DNA of 64,000 bases from Petrolisthes cinctipes (GCA_033782935.1 JAWQEG010000286.1:5739001-5803000); one strand, 5' to 3'. Positions 53,805 through 64,000 are shown, counted from the stretch's first letter. The notes: generated by a model from the sequence alone, not told the origin. Program-made: numbers and translations.

Positions 53805-55325
53805 CAGATGTATAGTCGAACATCACAATCCCTCGCCCACCTGAATCGAAACCCAAGATCTGTAGCAGGCTGTTTCTGGACGACAACCCACCCAAAGCCT
53901 CCATTGGTTCGAAATGCGTGCGGCTTCGTGATAGTTTGGGTGGGCTGTCGTCCAGAAATCGCCTGCTTCATATCTCGGGATGCGACTCAAGTGGGCCAGG
54001 GGGCGGATGCACGAAAGACCTTAGCGGAGCGACCGTTATGGTAACCTTAGGCAGTTTCACTAAGGGGACGGTAAGGTTGCTGCTATGGCTGTATGCTCTA
54101 TTGGCCTTAACATCAACCTTAGTGTTCCCTTAGGTGATCTTAGCAGTCGGCCATGTTTGTTTCGTTCCATTCCCTTCCGACTATGGACCACCAGCTGACA
54201 TTCTCTGGGCCAATGAGAGGGCTGCTTTATAGACACGTTAGGCAACATAAGCCAATCAGAAGTCAGTTGGGATGACAGCTTATCACAGAAAACAAACAAA
54301 TGACTCATTTTCATTGCGTGAAGTGGGAGGTGAACATTGTGTGATATTTCTTGAGCATAGAAGTATTTATTTTGGCATTTAATTACTTGATATGGCAGAA
54401 GAGCCTCCTACTAAGCTTGCAAGATTGCAAATTATACTGCAGCTGATGAAGAACTCATGATTATGATAACTGAAAGGAAAAAAAGAGAACACATTTTCTG
54501 GTGCCTACCATTCGTCCACATCACACCAGAATACACGTTGATTTAGTATGTAGGCTATAGGGTCATTTGTTTCCTAGCATAGTTTGGAGGATTGAGAAAC
54601 ATTGAATTTGCCGACTTCATAACATGGGCCTAGGCCTAGCTATTACAACCAGAGTATGCCGAGATTTCTGACCACCTTAATTCCTCTCTTACTGTCTACT
54701 TTTCTTCTCTATTTATGTGAAGGTTATAGTTGTGGTAGTAGTGAATGTGGTGGTGATGATTCCCGTTTAGATGATTTTCCAAACTTACCATTCCCTGTGT
54801 AATGTTTGTTGTTGTGGTAGGACAATGGTGGTAGTTGTAGTAGACCAATACAATGTCGGAACATACACAATAAATAATTATGGTAAGAAAAGAGCATCTA
54901 TTCAAGGATATAATTTAAAAATAATAACAAATAAACGCATTTTTAACCTATGTGATTTTCGTCTTTTATAGTAGGCCTATAATATAACTTGGTTATTAAA
55001 AATTTGCTTATTAGTAAAGATTAGCACAGTACAACAATAATACCATAATTGATGTGCACAGCGTACCATAATTTCGGTATTACTGTACGATAATTTGGGC
55101 AGGTGGGCAGCACAACGCTCCACTACTCAACCCTATGGTCGTCTAAAGGGTGCTCTCGACCACCCTTAGCCGTAAGGTTAAAGATGGCCGCCACAATTGC
55201 CGCTAAGGTGTTTCGTGCATACCACCATAGTGAGTTAAGGGCAAAAATGGCGGCTAAGGTAACTTAACGGCCGCTAAGGTCTTTCGTGCATCCGGCCCCA
55301 GGGATTGTGATGCGTGACTGTACCA
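53805..55325. mobile_element. Hairpin repeat split by a Harbinger-like element
   Basis: A short palindromic repeat. The left arm is about 53808-53898 ('acatcacaatccctcgccca' and 'ctggacgacaacccaccc'). The right arm is 53930-54000 plus 55303-55325 ('ggtgggctgtcgtccag', then 'gattgtgatgcgtgactg'). The right arm is interrupted at AGG by the element at 54001-55299. Confidence 0.8.
54001..55299. mobile_element. PIF/Harbinger-like element with 3-bp TSD
   Basis: 1299 bp with inverted ends: GGGCGGATGCACGAAAGACC at the left and, from the right, GGGGCCGGATGCACGAAAGA. Internal 'taaggt' and 'gccgctaag' motifs are repeated near both ends. It is flanked by AGG at 53998-54000 and 55300-55302. The intact left arm of the host hairpin shows the empty site. 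The end style and 3-bp duplication fit PIF/Harbinger. No transposase frame is present, so it is non-autonomous. Confidence 0.8.
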
Positions 55326-57017
55326 CCTTATTTCCAACTATCTGGGGTGGGTGTAGGTTTCTACTATAAAATTATTTTAATGTTGATTTTTTGGTTCTAT
55401 GCTTCTCTACAAATAAGTAACAACACCTTATGAGAATGAATTAAGGAGTCTTTATTGACCACATTTAATTAATTCACCATACTGCTTATTCAGGTCAGTA
55501 GTGAAGTGTGGTCAATAAAGGCTCCTTCCTCCTTATACCGAGTTAGTCATTATACATTCTGTTTAGCTAATGTATATCTTACTCAGAAAAAAGAATAAGT
55601 AGTAGTAGTAGAGAGAGTGTGTGTGTGTGTGTGTGTGTGATGAAGAGCAGATGAATATTATACCACACCGCAGAGCACTTCCATCAGTTGGCAACGATAC
55701 GACTTTAATGGGAAGTACAGCGTTGGTGGTAAATCTGGAGCAAATTATTTCTCCAACCTATACCAATCAACAGTAGGCTACCTAATATTATTCTTGTTGA
55801 TCTGCTTCTGTACCGTGGTATACTTTGGAGGAATCAAGACATTCCATTGTACCAAAAATATACCATCCTTTCAAGTGCCTGGTTCTACACCCTTGCTTGA
55901 AATATAAATGGTGAGTAGCCTATTATATATTCATTCATCTCTCACAGTCACCCGAGTTGCTCATTTCCCTTCTGTATACCAGCTCGTCTCAGCCTGGTAA
56001 AAAAAAAGTTTAAAAATGACGATTGTATTGTAGCTATAAAACAAACCATTGGATTCTCTTTAAAATTATGTCAATGTCGTCCTTAGCTCATTTTACCTAC
56101 AGTATGTGAATTAAAACCCTAACCTAACCCAGCCTAACCTATTGTAAGTGAACTAAAAGATAGCGAGCCTAACCTCACCAAACTAACCCATCTCAACCCA
56201 ACGAACCTAGCTTAACCTAACATAACCCAAAATAAACTTATTTTAAGCGAACTAAAGGAAACCTAACATAACCTAATCTCACCCATCGTAACCTAGCCTA
56301 GCCCTACCTTACCTAGCTTAAGTGGTATTCAGACGAGAGCATATACAGAAGGAAAATATTCCTTACAGCCATGGTAGCATCGACCTTTCGTGTTGTGTAG
56401 GAATGTGTTAAATGGATAGTATACTTTTGGTACATTAGAACCTCTTGAATCCTCCCAAGTATGCCAGGAAACAGGACCAGATTAACAATAATAATGGTGG
56501 CCTGTTGCTTGGAATAGTTTGGAGGAATGATATTTTCCAGATTTACCAGCTAATCCTCCAAACTATGTTGGGAAGCATACTACAACATTTCTATAAGGTA
56601 TCTATTTTGTAGCATTGTTTTTTAGGGCGATGTAGTACACTAATTCTTACCAAAAATAATATGACCCCTTTAATATATATTATCCCTTAACTCTATCAAA
56701 GTTTAATTAAGTAAGAGAGTAAATGGCTGCATTTACTTTATTATTTATTTTTACTAGTCAAACAACCAAGGAAGGGGAAGGACGAAGAAAAAAGATAGAA
56801 AGGAGAGAGAAGGAGTAAGAAGAAAATAGAAGAAAGGGAGAGAGAGGACGAAGGAAAACGATAGAAAGGAGGGAAAAAGAATAAGCAGGATATATAAGGA
56901 AGGGGAAGGGAGCACGAAGGAAAAAGATAGAAAAAGGGGAGAGGTCAAGAGAGGCAAGCGTCACTACAAAACAATAGCCTTTACATATATATATATTTTT
57001 TTTATAAATTCTCGACA
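55326..57017. other. Non-coding stretch with small repeats
   Basis: Contains a hairpin of about 105 bp at 55438-55545 (inverted 'tctttattgaccaca'), a GT microsatellite at 55615-55640, CCTCCAAA-family pieces at 55815-55885 and 56410-56560, AACCT-rich sequence at 56100-56330, and GA-rich diverged repeats at 56765-56950. No gene. Confidence 0.55.
56410..56560. mobile_element. MITE of the 'CCTCCAAA' family, copy
   Basis: Near-identical in layout to 24085-24245: 'gtatacttttggtacatta', 'gaatcctcccaagtatgcc', 'atagtttggaggaatgata'. An additional inverted 'cctccaaactatgttgg' follows at about 56555. Confidence 0.75.
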
Positions 57018-57021
57018 CTGT

Positions 57022-57579
57022 TGTAGCGGCCACATGTGTGGCCACTCTATGTACCACACACATATGGCCACTACTGTATCACTAGGTATACCACTCCTAG
57101 ATCCCTGGTCTATTCTTAGCCTGCCAGGTATATTAATTAATCCCCGACCCAGACAAACCTAAGCCGCCCTCGGGACCACGCCTACCTCCAGCCAAGCCGC
57201 CGTAAGCCCCCTGGGGACAGCAGCTGCGTCCTCCTCTCCTTGGCTCGGACCAGATATAAGGAGGGCCAGCCCTGCTGGGTCACTCACTCTAGCTCAAGCA
57301 CCGGAAATACAAGATTCCTGCCCACCATCGTCCTGCCTGCTGCCACACCACCTAGCTGCCCCAAGTCTACCCGTGTTCCCATTCTGATCACACGGTTAAC
57401 CTCCTACCTCCAGCCAACTCTCCTGCAGCAACTACGGCTCCTCTACGGTACGGCACGGTACGGCACGCCAGCACACTACCATTTTCTGTGTGACCTTTGT
57501 GAAATACCAATAAACTGTATTGTGTATCCTAGAGTCTGTTCACCTCGGGTAATGACGCAAGGTCTTCCTTGACGTTATA
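57022..57579 (+). repeat. Solo LTR with 4-bp TSD (CTGT)
   Basis: 558 bp from TGTAGCGGCCAC to CGTTATA, flanked by CTGT at 57018-57021 and 57580-57583. It has a TATATAAGG promoter at about 57252 and AATAAA at about 57511. It closely matches 7588-8140. Confidence 0.95.
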
Positions 57580-57889
57580 CTGTAAAGGCGTATTCCTAGT
57601 CGTTCAAGGCGTGGTTCAGAAGTTCTCAACTTTTTTGTCATTGACTCCTCAAAATCACTTCGAAAGACATAAATCATTTCCGACAACCTGACACATTCTC
57701 TCTTTGCCGGGGGCAGATCCGACTTCGGCTAAAACAAAAGCAATAACTATAATTAAATAATTGTTATCGTTCTGAAATGAGTATTTACATTACACACGGT
57801 TAACTCAAAGCAATGGCTATTGGTAGATAATTCAGCTATATGAAAAGAGGGGTCATTATACTGGAAGTACTGCAATGAATAATCGACAC

Positions 57890-58528
57890 TGTAGCAGCCA
57901 CATATATGGCCACTCTTGTAACCACATATAGTACCACTCCTGTAGCTCTATGTATACCCACTCCTATATCCCTGTGTCTATTCATAGTCAAACACGGTAT
58001 GGCGAGTACATTAATTTCCGTCCCAGACAGACCTAAGCCTCTCTTGGGAGCATGCCTGCCTTCAGCCAAGCCGCCTCATTCCCCTAGGGACACCAGCTTT
58101 AGCCTCCATTTCCCGCGCCAGGCTGACTCAGACATGGGAACGTCTACCCACGCACGTGGGTTAGGCGATCACGTGACGACGCCTCATCCGGGACCTGGTT
58201 CGGACCATATATAAGGGCCCTGGCCTGCTGGGTCAATCACTTACACTCGAGCACTGGAGAGAAAAGGTCCTGCCTACCTCCACACCTGTCTGCCACCACA
58301 CCTGCTAGCTGCCCCGAACCTATCCATGTTCCCGTCTTGATCACATGGCTACTCTCCTGCCTCTAGACAACTCTCCTGCAGCAGCCTAAGCTCACCTACA
58401 GTACGGCACGGCACACCAGCATACTACCATATTCAGTGTGACCTTTGTGTACTACCAATAAACTGTTACTGTGTCTTCTTGAGTCTGTTCACCCCGGGTA
58501 ATGACACAAGGGCTTCCTTGACGTTATA
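57890..58528 (+). repeat. Solo LTR with 4-bp TSD (ACAC)
   Basis: 639 bp from TGTAGCAGCCAC to CGTTATA, flanked by ACAC at 57886-57889 and 58529-58532. It has a TATATAAGG promoter at about 58207 and AATAAA at about 58458. It is a diverged member of the same family as 57022-57579, with extra sequence in U3. Confidence 0.95.
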
Positions 58529-58532
58529 ACAC

Positions 58533-59140
58533 CAAGTACCTCACTGATCGCAAAACAACAAACCTAATAATAATGTTGTATTTCCGTTACGTAGTTCTAC
58601 ATTATCTGTATATTGTAAGCCCTCGAAAACAGCAGCATGTAAACGAATTCTTGTTGCCGATAGTAGCCTACTTAATAATGATCTTGCAAAAATGTTTTTT
58701 TTTTTTACCATTTTTCAGTAAAAATGACATTGACCTCAAGGCCAAAATTTGAGTAAAAATAATGGGACAGATGCACTGCATCACACTATAAGCAAAACAC
58801 ATCTCAATGGTGCCCTTTACCCATCCCCACACCAAAAACGAGTGTCCGAGGTCAATTATTCAAGACACTAGAGCCTTAATTAACAGACAAAGAGACAGAC
58901 AGACGTAACTGAAACTATTATCTTACCTACTAACGTGGGTGGTATCTAAAGCACCACTACCATCCAGTGGAATACATAATCGTAGCATGGTGTTAGTTTT
59001 CAAAATCTTTAATTAAGAGGGCTTTATTTTATATATACAATATCTATTTTTAGGGGATAGCCTACTTCTTTTGTAAAATTAAGGTAATTTGTTTGGTTCC
59101 GTCTGTAGATTATCATGATATTTGAGAAAATGTTGGCCCG
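58533..59140. other. Intergenic DNA, nothing recognised
   Basis: No open frame of note. A T-run lies at about 58697-58706. Confidence 0.4.
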
Positions 59141-59683
59141 TACTAAGAGTCAGGAGGGTCAAGGCACGGACCTTCCCTTCAACCATCAACTGGCATGAAG
59201 GTAAGACCTTCGACTGTACCTTCAATCCTTACAAAGAGTCATATGTTAAGCAGCCCCCCCACCTCCCCCTCCTTACCCTACTCCCGTAGCTTGAATAATT
59301 TATTGTTTATTGCTTATTTTTGTAATAATTCATTGCCATACTAAGTAATTTACACAACATACATGTAAATAACAATATTATAATGCTTTTCTATACAGAT
59401 AGGGAGCCATTTTAATAGCTACTCAAATAATATAAGAAATATAAGAGCATACTGCCAGCAGGAGAGCGGGGGCACATCCTCCCGTCTTATGTTTGTTATA
59501 CAACTGTAGGCAGTGAAGGGTCAGAACCATGGAGGTATAATATTAAGGAGGCGGCATGACGTCACAAAGGTGAAGCCAACTCGCTATTGGTCGACTGTCC
59601 TCCCTACATTGACTCAAAACAAACCTCAGCTGATCACGTCGGACCATCAACTTCACCAACATTCTTTGCCATTTTTTATAATA

Positions 59684-59748
59684 ATGCTGGCGTGTTCAGC
59701 ATATGGGTGTACCCAGAGAGACAGGAATCTTTCTACTACATTTCATAG
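59684..59748 (+). CDS. THAP-domain first exon of P-like transposase
   Basis: Starts ATG 157 bases inside the element and encodes 21 full codons, 'MLACSAYGCTQRDRN', then 'STTFH', ending ATAG|GTATGT at a strong splice donor. The Cys-x4-Cys plus Phe-His spacing is the start of a THAP zinc finger, the DNA-binding domain of P-element transposases and their THAP9 relatives. The Drosophila P element also starts its transposase about 150 bases from its end. Downstream exons with the rest of the THAP finger and the catalytic domain are not in this copy, so no active enzyme is made. A cellular THAP gene is less likely because the exon lies inside perfect transposon ends. Confidence 0.75.
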
Positions 59749-60389
59749 GTATGTTAAAAAAGTCATACAGAAACATATACGACAGAAATGGACAAATCAA
59801 CGAAGTGAAATTCATCACCTGCCTCGCACACCGTGACACGTACCCATGTCCTGTAAAATATTAATACTGTACACACGAATACTGCAAAGCCAAGGCTATT
59901 ATAGTGTTGTGATATTAACTGTTAATGTATAATCTCACGTATATATGGCATTGACAGGGTTATAAAAGATAAACTGGCTCCATGGAGTGACCTACTTGTG
60001 CCCAACTTAGGGTTGGCCTGTAGGGTAACTCGAGTGTTGAGAGATTGTATTATGAATGTTTTAGCATATTTCATAAGGTTTTAAAGATATTAAATTTATA
60101 ATTGTGTTTACTACGTAGACTATTTGGTTGTTGAGAATTTAGGTCTAAGTTAAGCCAATTTGCCAAAAGAGTATTTATCATTGTAAAATTACGGCCTGGG
60201 ACTGATGATTAAAATAATATTTTTGTGTGAATCAGAGTGAACTGGAACTGAGTAAGTGATGACACACATTATGCAGTAACATCCAGCCATCGTGGTAAGA
60301 TTTCATGTGGCTTATAAGTGGTAAGATGTTTGATACAAGACAACACACCTGAGTGTGAACTCTGTTACATGACAGTTCTGGGTGTTACA

Positions 60390-60705
60390 CACAATAATAT
60401 ATACATCTTCACTTCACATCACATATCTGCAGTACCATATACACATCTTCACTACCCTATACACATCTTCACTACACACACATCATAACACACCACATCT
60501 TCACTACACTATACACATCACAACACACCACATCTTCACTTCACTATGTAAATCTTCACTACCCTATACATATCTTCACTACATTTTACACATATTCACT
60601 ACACTATGTAGGCTACATTTTCACTGCACATTACACATTTCACAGCACACCACACATCTTCACTACACTATACACATCTTCACTTCACTATATACATCTT
60701 ACTGT
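60390..60705. repeat. CTTCACTACA minisatellite in P-like element 1
   Basis: Many imperfect copies of 'acatcttcactacactatac' with variants. Low complexity; not coding. Confidence 0.85.
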
Positions 60706-60804
60706 ATATAATCTTATTTATATACTGTACTTAAAGAGTGACATAAGGCCTTCCAGAGTCTCATACTAGAACTCTTTATATAATTAATTTTATTTGCACA
60801 TGTA

Positions 60805-61020
60805 CAGTTGCCCACACATGAAACTGGTATGGCTCGTTACTTGTGAGGTGGCTACAACGAAAGGAAATTTAAGTGAAAAAAGATGTAGTATGTTGACAGG
60901 CAGACAGTAAAATATTATTACTATCTGCTTATCAACAAACTATAACTTTTGCTCACTTTCCTTCCTGTTGTAGATATCTCACAAGTAGCGAGGCATACCA
61001 GATTCATGTGTGGCCAACTG
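60805..61020. mobile_element. Mariner-type MITE nested in P-like element 1
   Basis: 216 bp bounded by TA at 60803-60804 and 61021-61022, with inverted arms of about 75 bp (CAGTTGCCCACACATGAAAC at the left; CAGTTGGCCACACATGAATC from the right). TA duplication and end style fit Tc1/mariner MITEs. Confidence 0.8.
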
Positions 61021-61473
61021 TACTTGCTCTTATTTCTCTGTAACGTTAAAATACTGTCTGTGGGTTGGTGTGTAAGCTATGACCTTCTCTTTTACTATAC
61101 TATTTGCATAAAATAAACTATTCAGTCATTATTTCATTCATTCTTTCATTCATACTCCTAGGAAAAGTTTGCGAGAAGAGGTAATGCTCTAGGAAACAGC
61201 GGTATTTAATGGGTTTAAGTACTTTTGATAATATACAGAATTGGATAATTTTATGCAGTTATCATATATGGAACAAATTCAAGTCTCTTTCTGGCTCTAA
61301 TTATAGTTAATATGAGAAAATAAGAGCATAATTATGGTGGGTTTATAGCGGCTGGGGCAATGTTTTGAGTCAATGGGGGGTAGGGTAATAGGCTCCGCCC
61401 CTGGCTTCACTTTGGGTGTACAGGACGAGCGGCTCATGCCGCCTCCTCTATATTATACCTCCATGGTCAGAAC

Positions 61474-62378
61474 CACAGAGCTATACACATAGAGCGCACA
61501 ACCCCCCCCCCCCCCACCCCTGGAGTGTCGCCACCGGAAGTGGGTTGGCGGCCATGATAAGTTGCCCTTCCCCTCAACCCGCCAGCCTGTCAGCTTATGC
61601 CAGGGTAAGATATTATTTCATTTATTCGGTCTTTCATTGATGATATGGTATATTAACTACATTATAGTGACTCACAATATATGAATAAGTATTTCTTTAA
61701 CCGATATATCAGTGAATGGCTGATTAAATATAAATACATTTCGGTTAAATGGTGAAATGAGTTAGATAAACAAAACTATCGTTGGCACTCATCCACAGTC
61801 ACCTTCTTATAATATATATATACACCGTACTTAATCTCTATTATGATCAGTATTTTATGTTCACATTGTTCAATATGAATGTATGTATGTCACACTAGAG
61901 TAATATGTATGTATGTATGTATGTCACACTAGAGTAATATGTATGTATGTATGTATGTATGTCACACTAGAGTAATATGTATGTATGTATGTATATATAT
62001 GTCACACTAGAGTAATATGTATGTATGTATGTAAGGTAAGTGGAGGGAGAGGGAGACAGATTACAGTTATATATATTTGTCTTGTTTAATAAACCAGTTT
62101 CAGTTTAATTTCTTTGCATAATTTTCCGTATGGACATTATCTTAGCCTTGTTAATTGATTTAGCAAAACTTGCATAATTAGACAACAAGATACAATGCTT
62201 TACAAATCAGAGAAAAGTCAATAACTGTGGATAGAAACATACTATACAAGTACGTAAGGGAGTTCAAAACGCGCTCCAAAGGGCATCCCAAGATGGCCGC
62301 CGAGCAGGCTGGCTGGCGACACTCCTCCCCTATCTCATAACACAGGGTCGATCGCTCTATTATCTGTATAGCTCTGTG
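61474..62378. mobile_element. P-element-like transposon 2 (non-autonomous)
   Basis: 905 bp with ends CACAGAGCTATACACATAGA at the left and TATAGCTCTGTG at the right. It is flanked by GTCAGAAC at 61466-61473 and 62379-62386. The left duplication is shared with the right duplication of element 1. It matches the element at 63018-63589 over both ends. It contains 'gtgtcgccaccggaagtggg' and a GTAT-rich tandem repeat at 61880-62032. No transposase. Confidence 0.9.
61880..62032. repeat. Tandem repeat with GTAT microsatellite
   Basis: Four units of 'gtcacactagagtaatat' followed by variable (GTAT)n. Confidence 0.9.
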
Positions 62379-62781
62379 GTCAGAACTCAGAAGGGAGAAT
62401 TGGATGACCGTTAATGATCTGTATCGCCAATATTATTGTAAATGAATAACCAATTGCTCTCAATTTGTGTAAAACAGCATTATAATCTTGTTATATACAT
62501 GTATGCTGTGTAAATTACTTAGTACAGCAAAGTATTATTATAACATTAAACAATAAATTATTCAAGTGACGGGAGGAGGGTAAGGAGGTGGGGGTGTTGA
62601 GGTGAGAGTCAGAGCGGGTATAAGTAGCCTAATAATAAAGATAACATTATACTCATCTCAACTCCTCTATTTCACCTTTAATAGTCTTGGGTGACGTGCT
62701 CACTCTACAAAATTTGTATAATCACGAGAAATGCAATATATCCTACCTATTAACTGAAAATATTACTCTGAAAACTGTCCG

Positions 62782-62847
62782 ATGGCGATCATTCAACGAC
62801 AAGCAAAACCTCCTTACCGTGATTACCGAAAATTCATGGAGGAATTC
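62782..62847 (+). CDS. Possible small first exon, unrecognised
   Basis: ATG at 62782, 22 codons rich in Lys, Arg and Tyr ('MAIIQRQAKPPYRDYRKF'), ending at TTC|GTAAGT, a strong donor, in phase 0. The frame also continues past the donor to 63036, where the third P-like element cuts in. It lies in the right arm of the long-inverted-repeat element, so it may be a transposase first exon of that element or a host exon. No domain recognised. Confidence 0.3.
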
Positions 62848-63017
62848 GTAAGTGTTATTAATAACTCCCACATATTCCCCGAAACAAAAGTAACGACTTT
62901 ACAACTTTTCAAATATTATCTGATATTGTTTTCAGTTCATCATATCTATTTTCTCACAGTAGTTTTGGATAATTTTGGAAAAAAATGTCGAAGGTCAGTG
63001 GGAAGACACGGGTATAC

Positions 63018-63589
63018 CACAGAGCTATACACATAGAGCGCGCAAACTCCCCCCCCCTGGCGTGTCACCACCGGAAGTAGGTTGGCGGCCATGATGCTTG
63101 CCCTTCCCCTCAACCCGTCAGCCTGTTAGCTTATGCCAGGGTAAGATATTATTTCATTTATTCGGTCTTTTATTGATGATATGGTATATTAACTACATTA
63201 TAGTGACTCACAATATATGAATAAGTATTTCTTTAACCGATATATCAGTGAATGGCTGATTAAATATAAATACATTTCGGTTAAAAGGTGAAATGAGTTA
63301 GATAAACAAAATTATCGTTGGCACTCATCCACAGTCACCTTCTTATAATATATAATTATATACAACGTATAGCTCTGTTAATTGATTTAACAAAACCTGC
63401 ATAATTAAATAACAAGATACAATGCTTTACAAATCAGGGAAATGTCAATAACTGTGGATAGAAACATACTATACAAGTACGTACGGGAGTTCAAAGCACA
63501 GATATATACACATAGAGCGATCGCCTGTGGTGACACTCCTCCCCTATCTAATAACACAGGGTCGATCGCTCTATGTGTATAGCTCTGTG
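63018..63589. mobile_element. P-element-like transposon 3 (same family as 2)
   Basis: 572 bp with the same CACAGAGCTATACACATAGA ends, flanked by GGGTATAC at 63010-63017 and 63590-63597. It shares about 340 bp at the left and about 100 bp at the right with element 2 and lacks its GTAT tandem repeat. A partial internal end-like sequence occurs at about 63497 ('agatatatacacatagagcg'). Confidence 0.92.
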
Positions 63590-63715
63590 GGGTATACCCT
63601 TGCCTTCCATTCGCCCAACCTATAGACCTTCGTTCCAATAACGGCACTGACTATTGGTGCCGTATTAACTTCCCCCGTACCATCCACCCTCGACCTTCCT
63701 GACTCTTAGTACGGG

Positions 63716-64000
63716 CCGTTGACTCTTCAGCCTTGATGAAGGTTAGTATTATAATGGAAAAGTCACCCAGAAAAACACAATAAACTATGCAAAGATGTTC
63801 ATTGCATTATTGCCAGCACCAACTCCGTTCCCTTCACCCAACATAACCAGAACTATGTGAACAAGACTGCCAATGGAGAAGGTGCTATTTCTGGCTTGAT
63901 AACTAATTTTTTCTTCTATATTGAGGAGATGAGAACTTGAGGGTGACATCTCGCTTATTGTCCTCACCTGTAAAATTTCGATTAGATTGCCTATAATCAC
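63716..64000. other. Window end, no supported gene
   Basis: A minus-strand open frame of 71 codons reaches the window edge. It has no recognised motif and no supporting splice or start context. Confidence 0.3.

Larger units (their letters stand above)
59528..61465 (+). mobile_element. P-element-like transposon 1
   Basis: 1938 bp with inverted ends of about 30 bp (CATGGAGGTATAATATTAAG at the left; from the right CATGGAGGTATAATATAGAG; both then read GGCGGCATGA). It is flanked by GTCAGAAC at 59520-59527 and 61466-61473. The 8-bp duplication, CA..TG ends and a THAP-type first exon close to the left end are the hallmarks of P elements. Only the first exon is kept; the rest is non-coding, with a minisatellite and a nested MITE. 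Confidence 0.85.
59141..63715. mobile_element. Long-inverted-repeat element hosting P-like insertions
   Basis: Ends carry an inverted repeat (GGCCCGTACTAAGAGTCAGG at 59141, its complement at about 63696-63715). Farther in, 59245-59410 is inverted relative to about 62465-62615 ('taccctactcccg', 'aataatttattgtttat'). A 3-bp flank GTT on both sides is possible but weak. The P-like elements below lie inside it, so the original element was about 1.15 kb. Superfamily not assigned. Confidence 0.55.

Noticed and set aside
56100..56330. Interstitial telomere (CCTAA)n
   Set aside because: The pentamers are degenerate and mixed with other words; more like the AACCT microsatellites common in decapods.
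56754..57063. Minus-strand Phe/Leu/Ser-rich frames as membrane proteins
   Set aside because: They are translations of GA-rich diverged tandem repeats.
60382..60711. 109-codon frame rich in His, Thr and Ser
   Set aside because: It translates the CTTCACTACA minisatellite.

Overview
This window is eukaryotic DNA. It has spliced exon boundaries, metazoan transposons of almost every class, and very few long open frames. An arthropod, most likely a decapod crustacean, fits best. The reasons are abundant AACCT/AGGTT pentamers, Ty3/gypsy LTR families with short target duplications, Jockey/CR1-type LINEs, piggyBac and pogo-like MITEs, and long microsatellites. The assignment is inference; no species-diagnostic gene is present.

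Layout. 0.7-5.2 kb: a reverse-oriented gypsy copy (family A) split by a CR1/Jockey-type LINE and by a 1.16-kb foldback element with an 8-bp target duplication. 7.6-8.1 kb: solo LTR. 8.7-11.6 kb: decayed Jockey-type LINE on the minus strand. 11.6-13.5 kb: decayed gypsy copy B. 13.7-17.1 kb: a complete piggyBac transposon with an intact 787-residue transposase between two TTAA sites, sitting inside an older IS630/Tc1-type transposase relic. 18.3-22.2 kb: AACCT-rich repeat array carrying a LINE with only two in-frame stops. 22.6-34.4 kb: MITE-rich DNA holding the only convincing host-gene candidate, two exons at 25.4 and 31.4-32.3 kb. 34.7-39.3 kb: a 4.6-kb palindrome with arms of about 1.85 kb. 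39.3-45.4 kb: a minus-strand Ty3/gypsy element with gag, pol and an env-like gene of the baculovirus F / errantivirus type, truncated by the palindrome. 46.9-47.5 kb: a 633-bp internally deleted piggyBac derivative. 47.5-53.4 kb: a decayed family A gypsy copy on the plus strand, with a solo LTR nested in gag. 53.8-55.3 kb: a Harbinger-like element inside a hairpin repeat. 57.0-58.5 kb: two solo LTRs. 59.1-63.7 kb: a long-inverted-repeat element carrying three P-element-like insertions, two of them tandem in the same 8-bp target.

How it works together. Most of the DNA is nested mobile elements whose order of arrival can be read from target duplications. The piggyBac transposase is the only complete transposase and probably supplies the enzyme in trans for its short derivative 30 kb away. 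The env-bearing gypsy element is a fossil broken by stops and frameshifts. The host-gene candidate encodes a protein that I do not recognise. I found no rRNA, tRNA or CRISPR.
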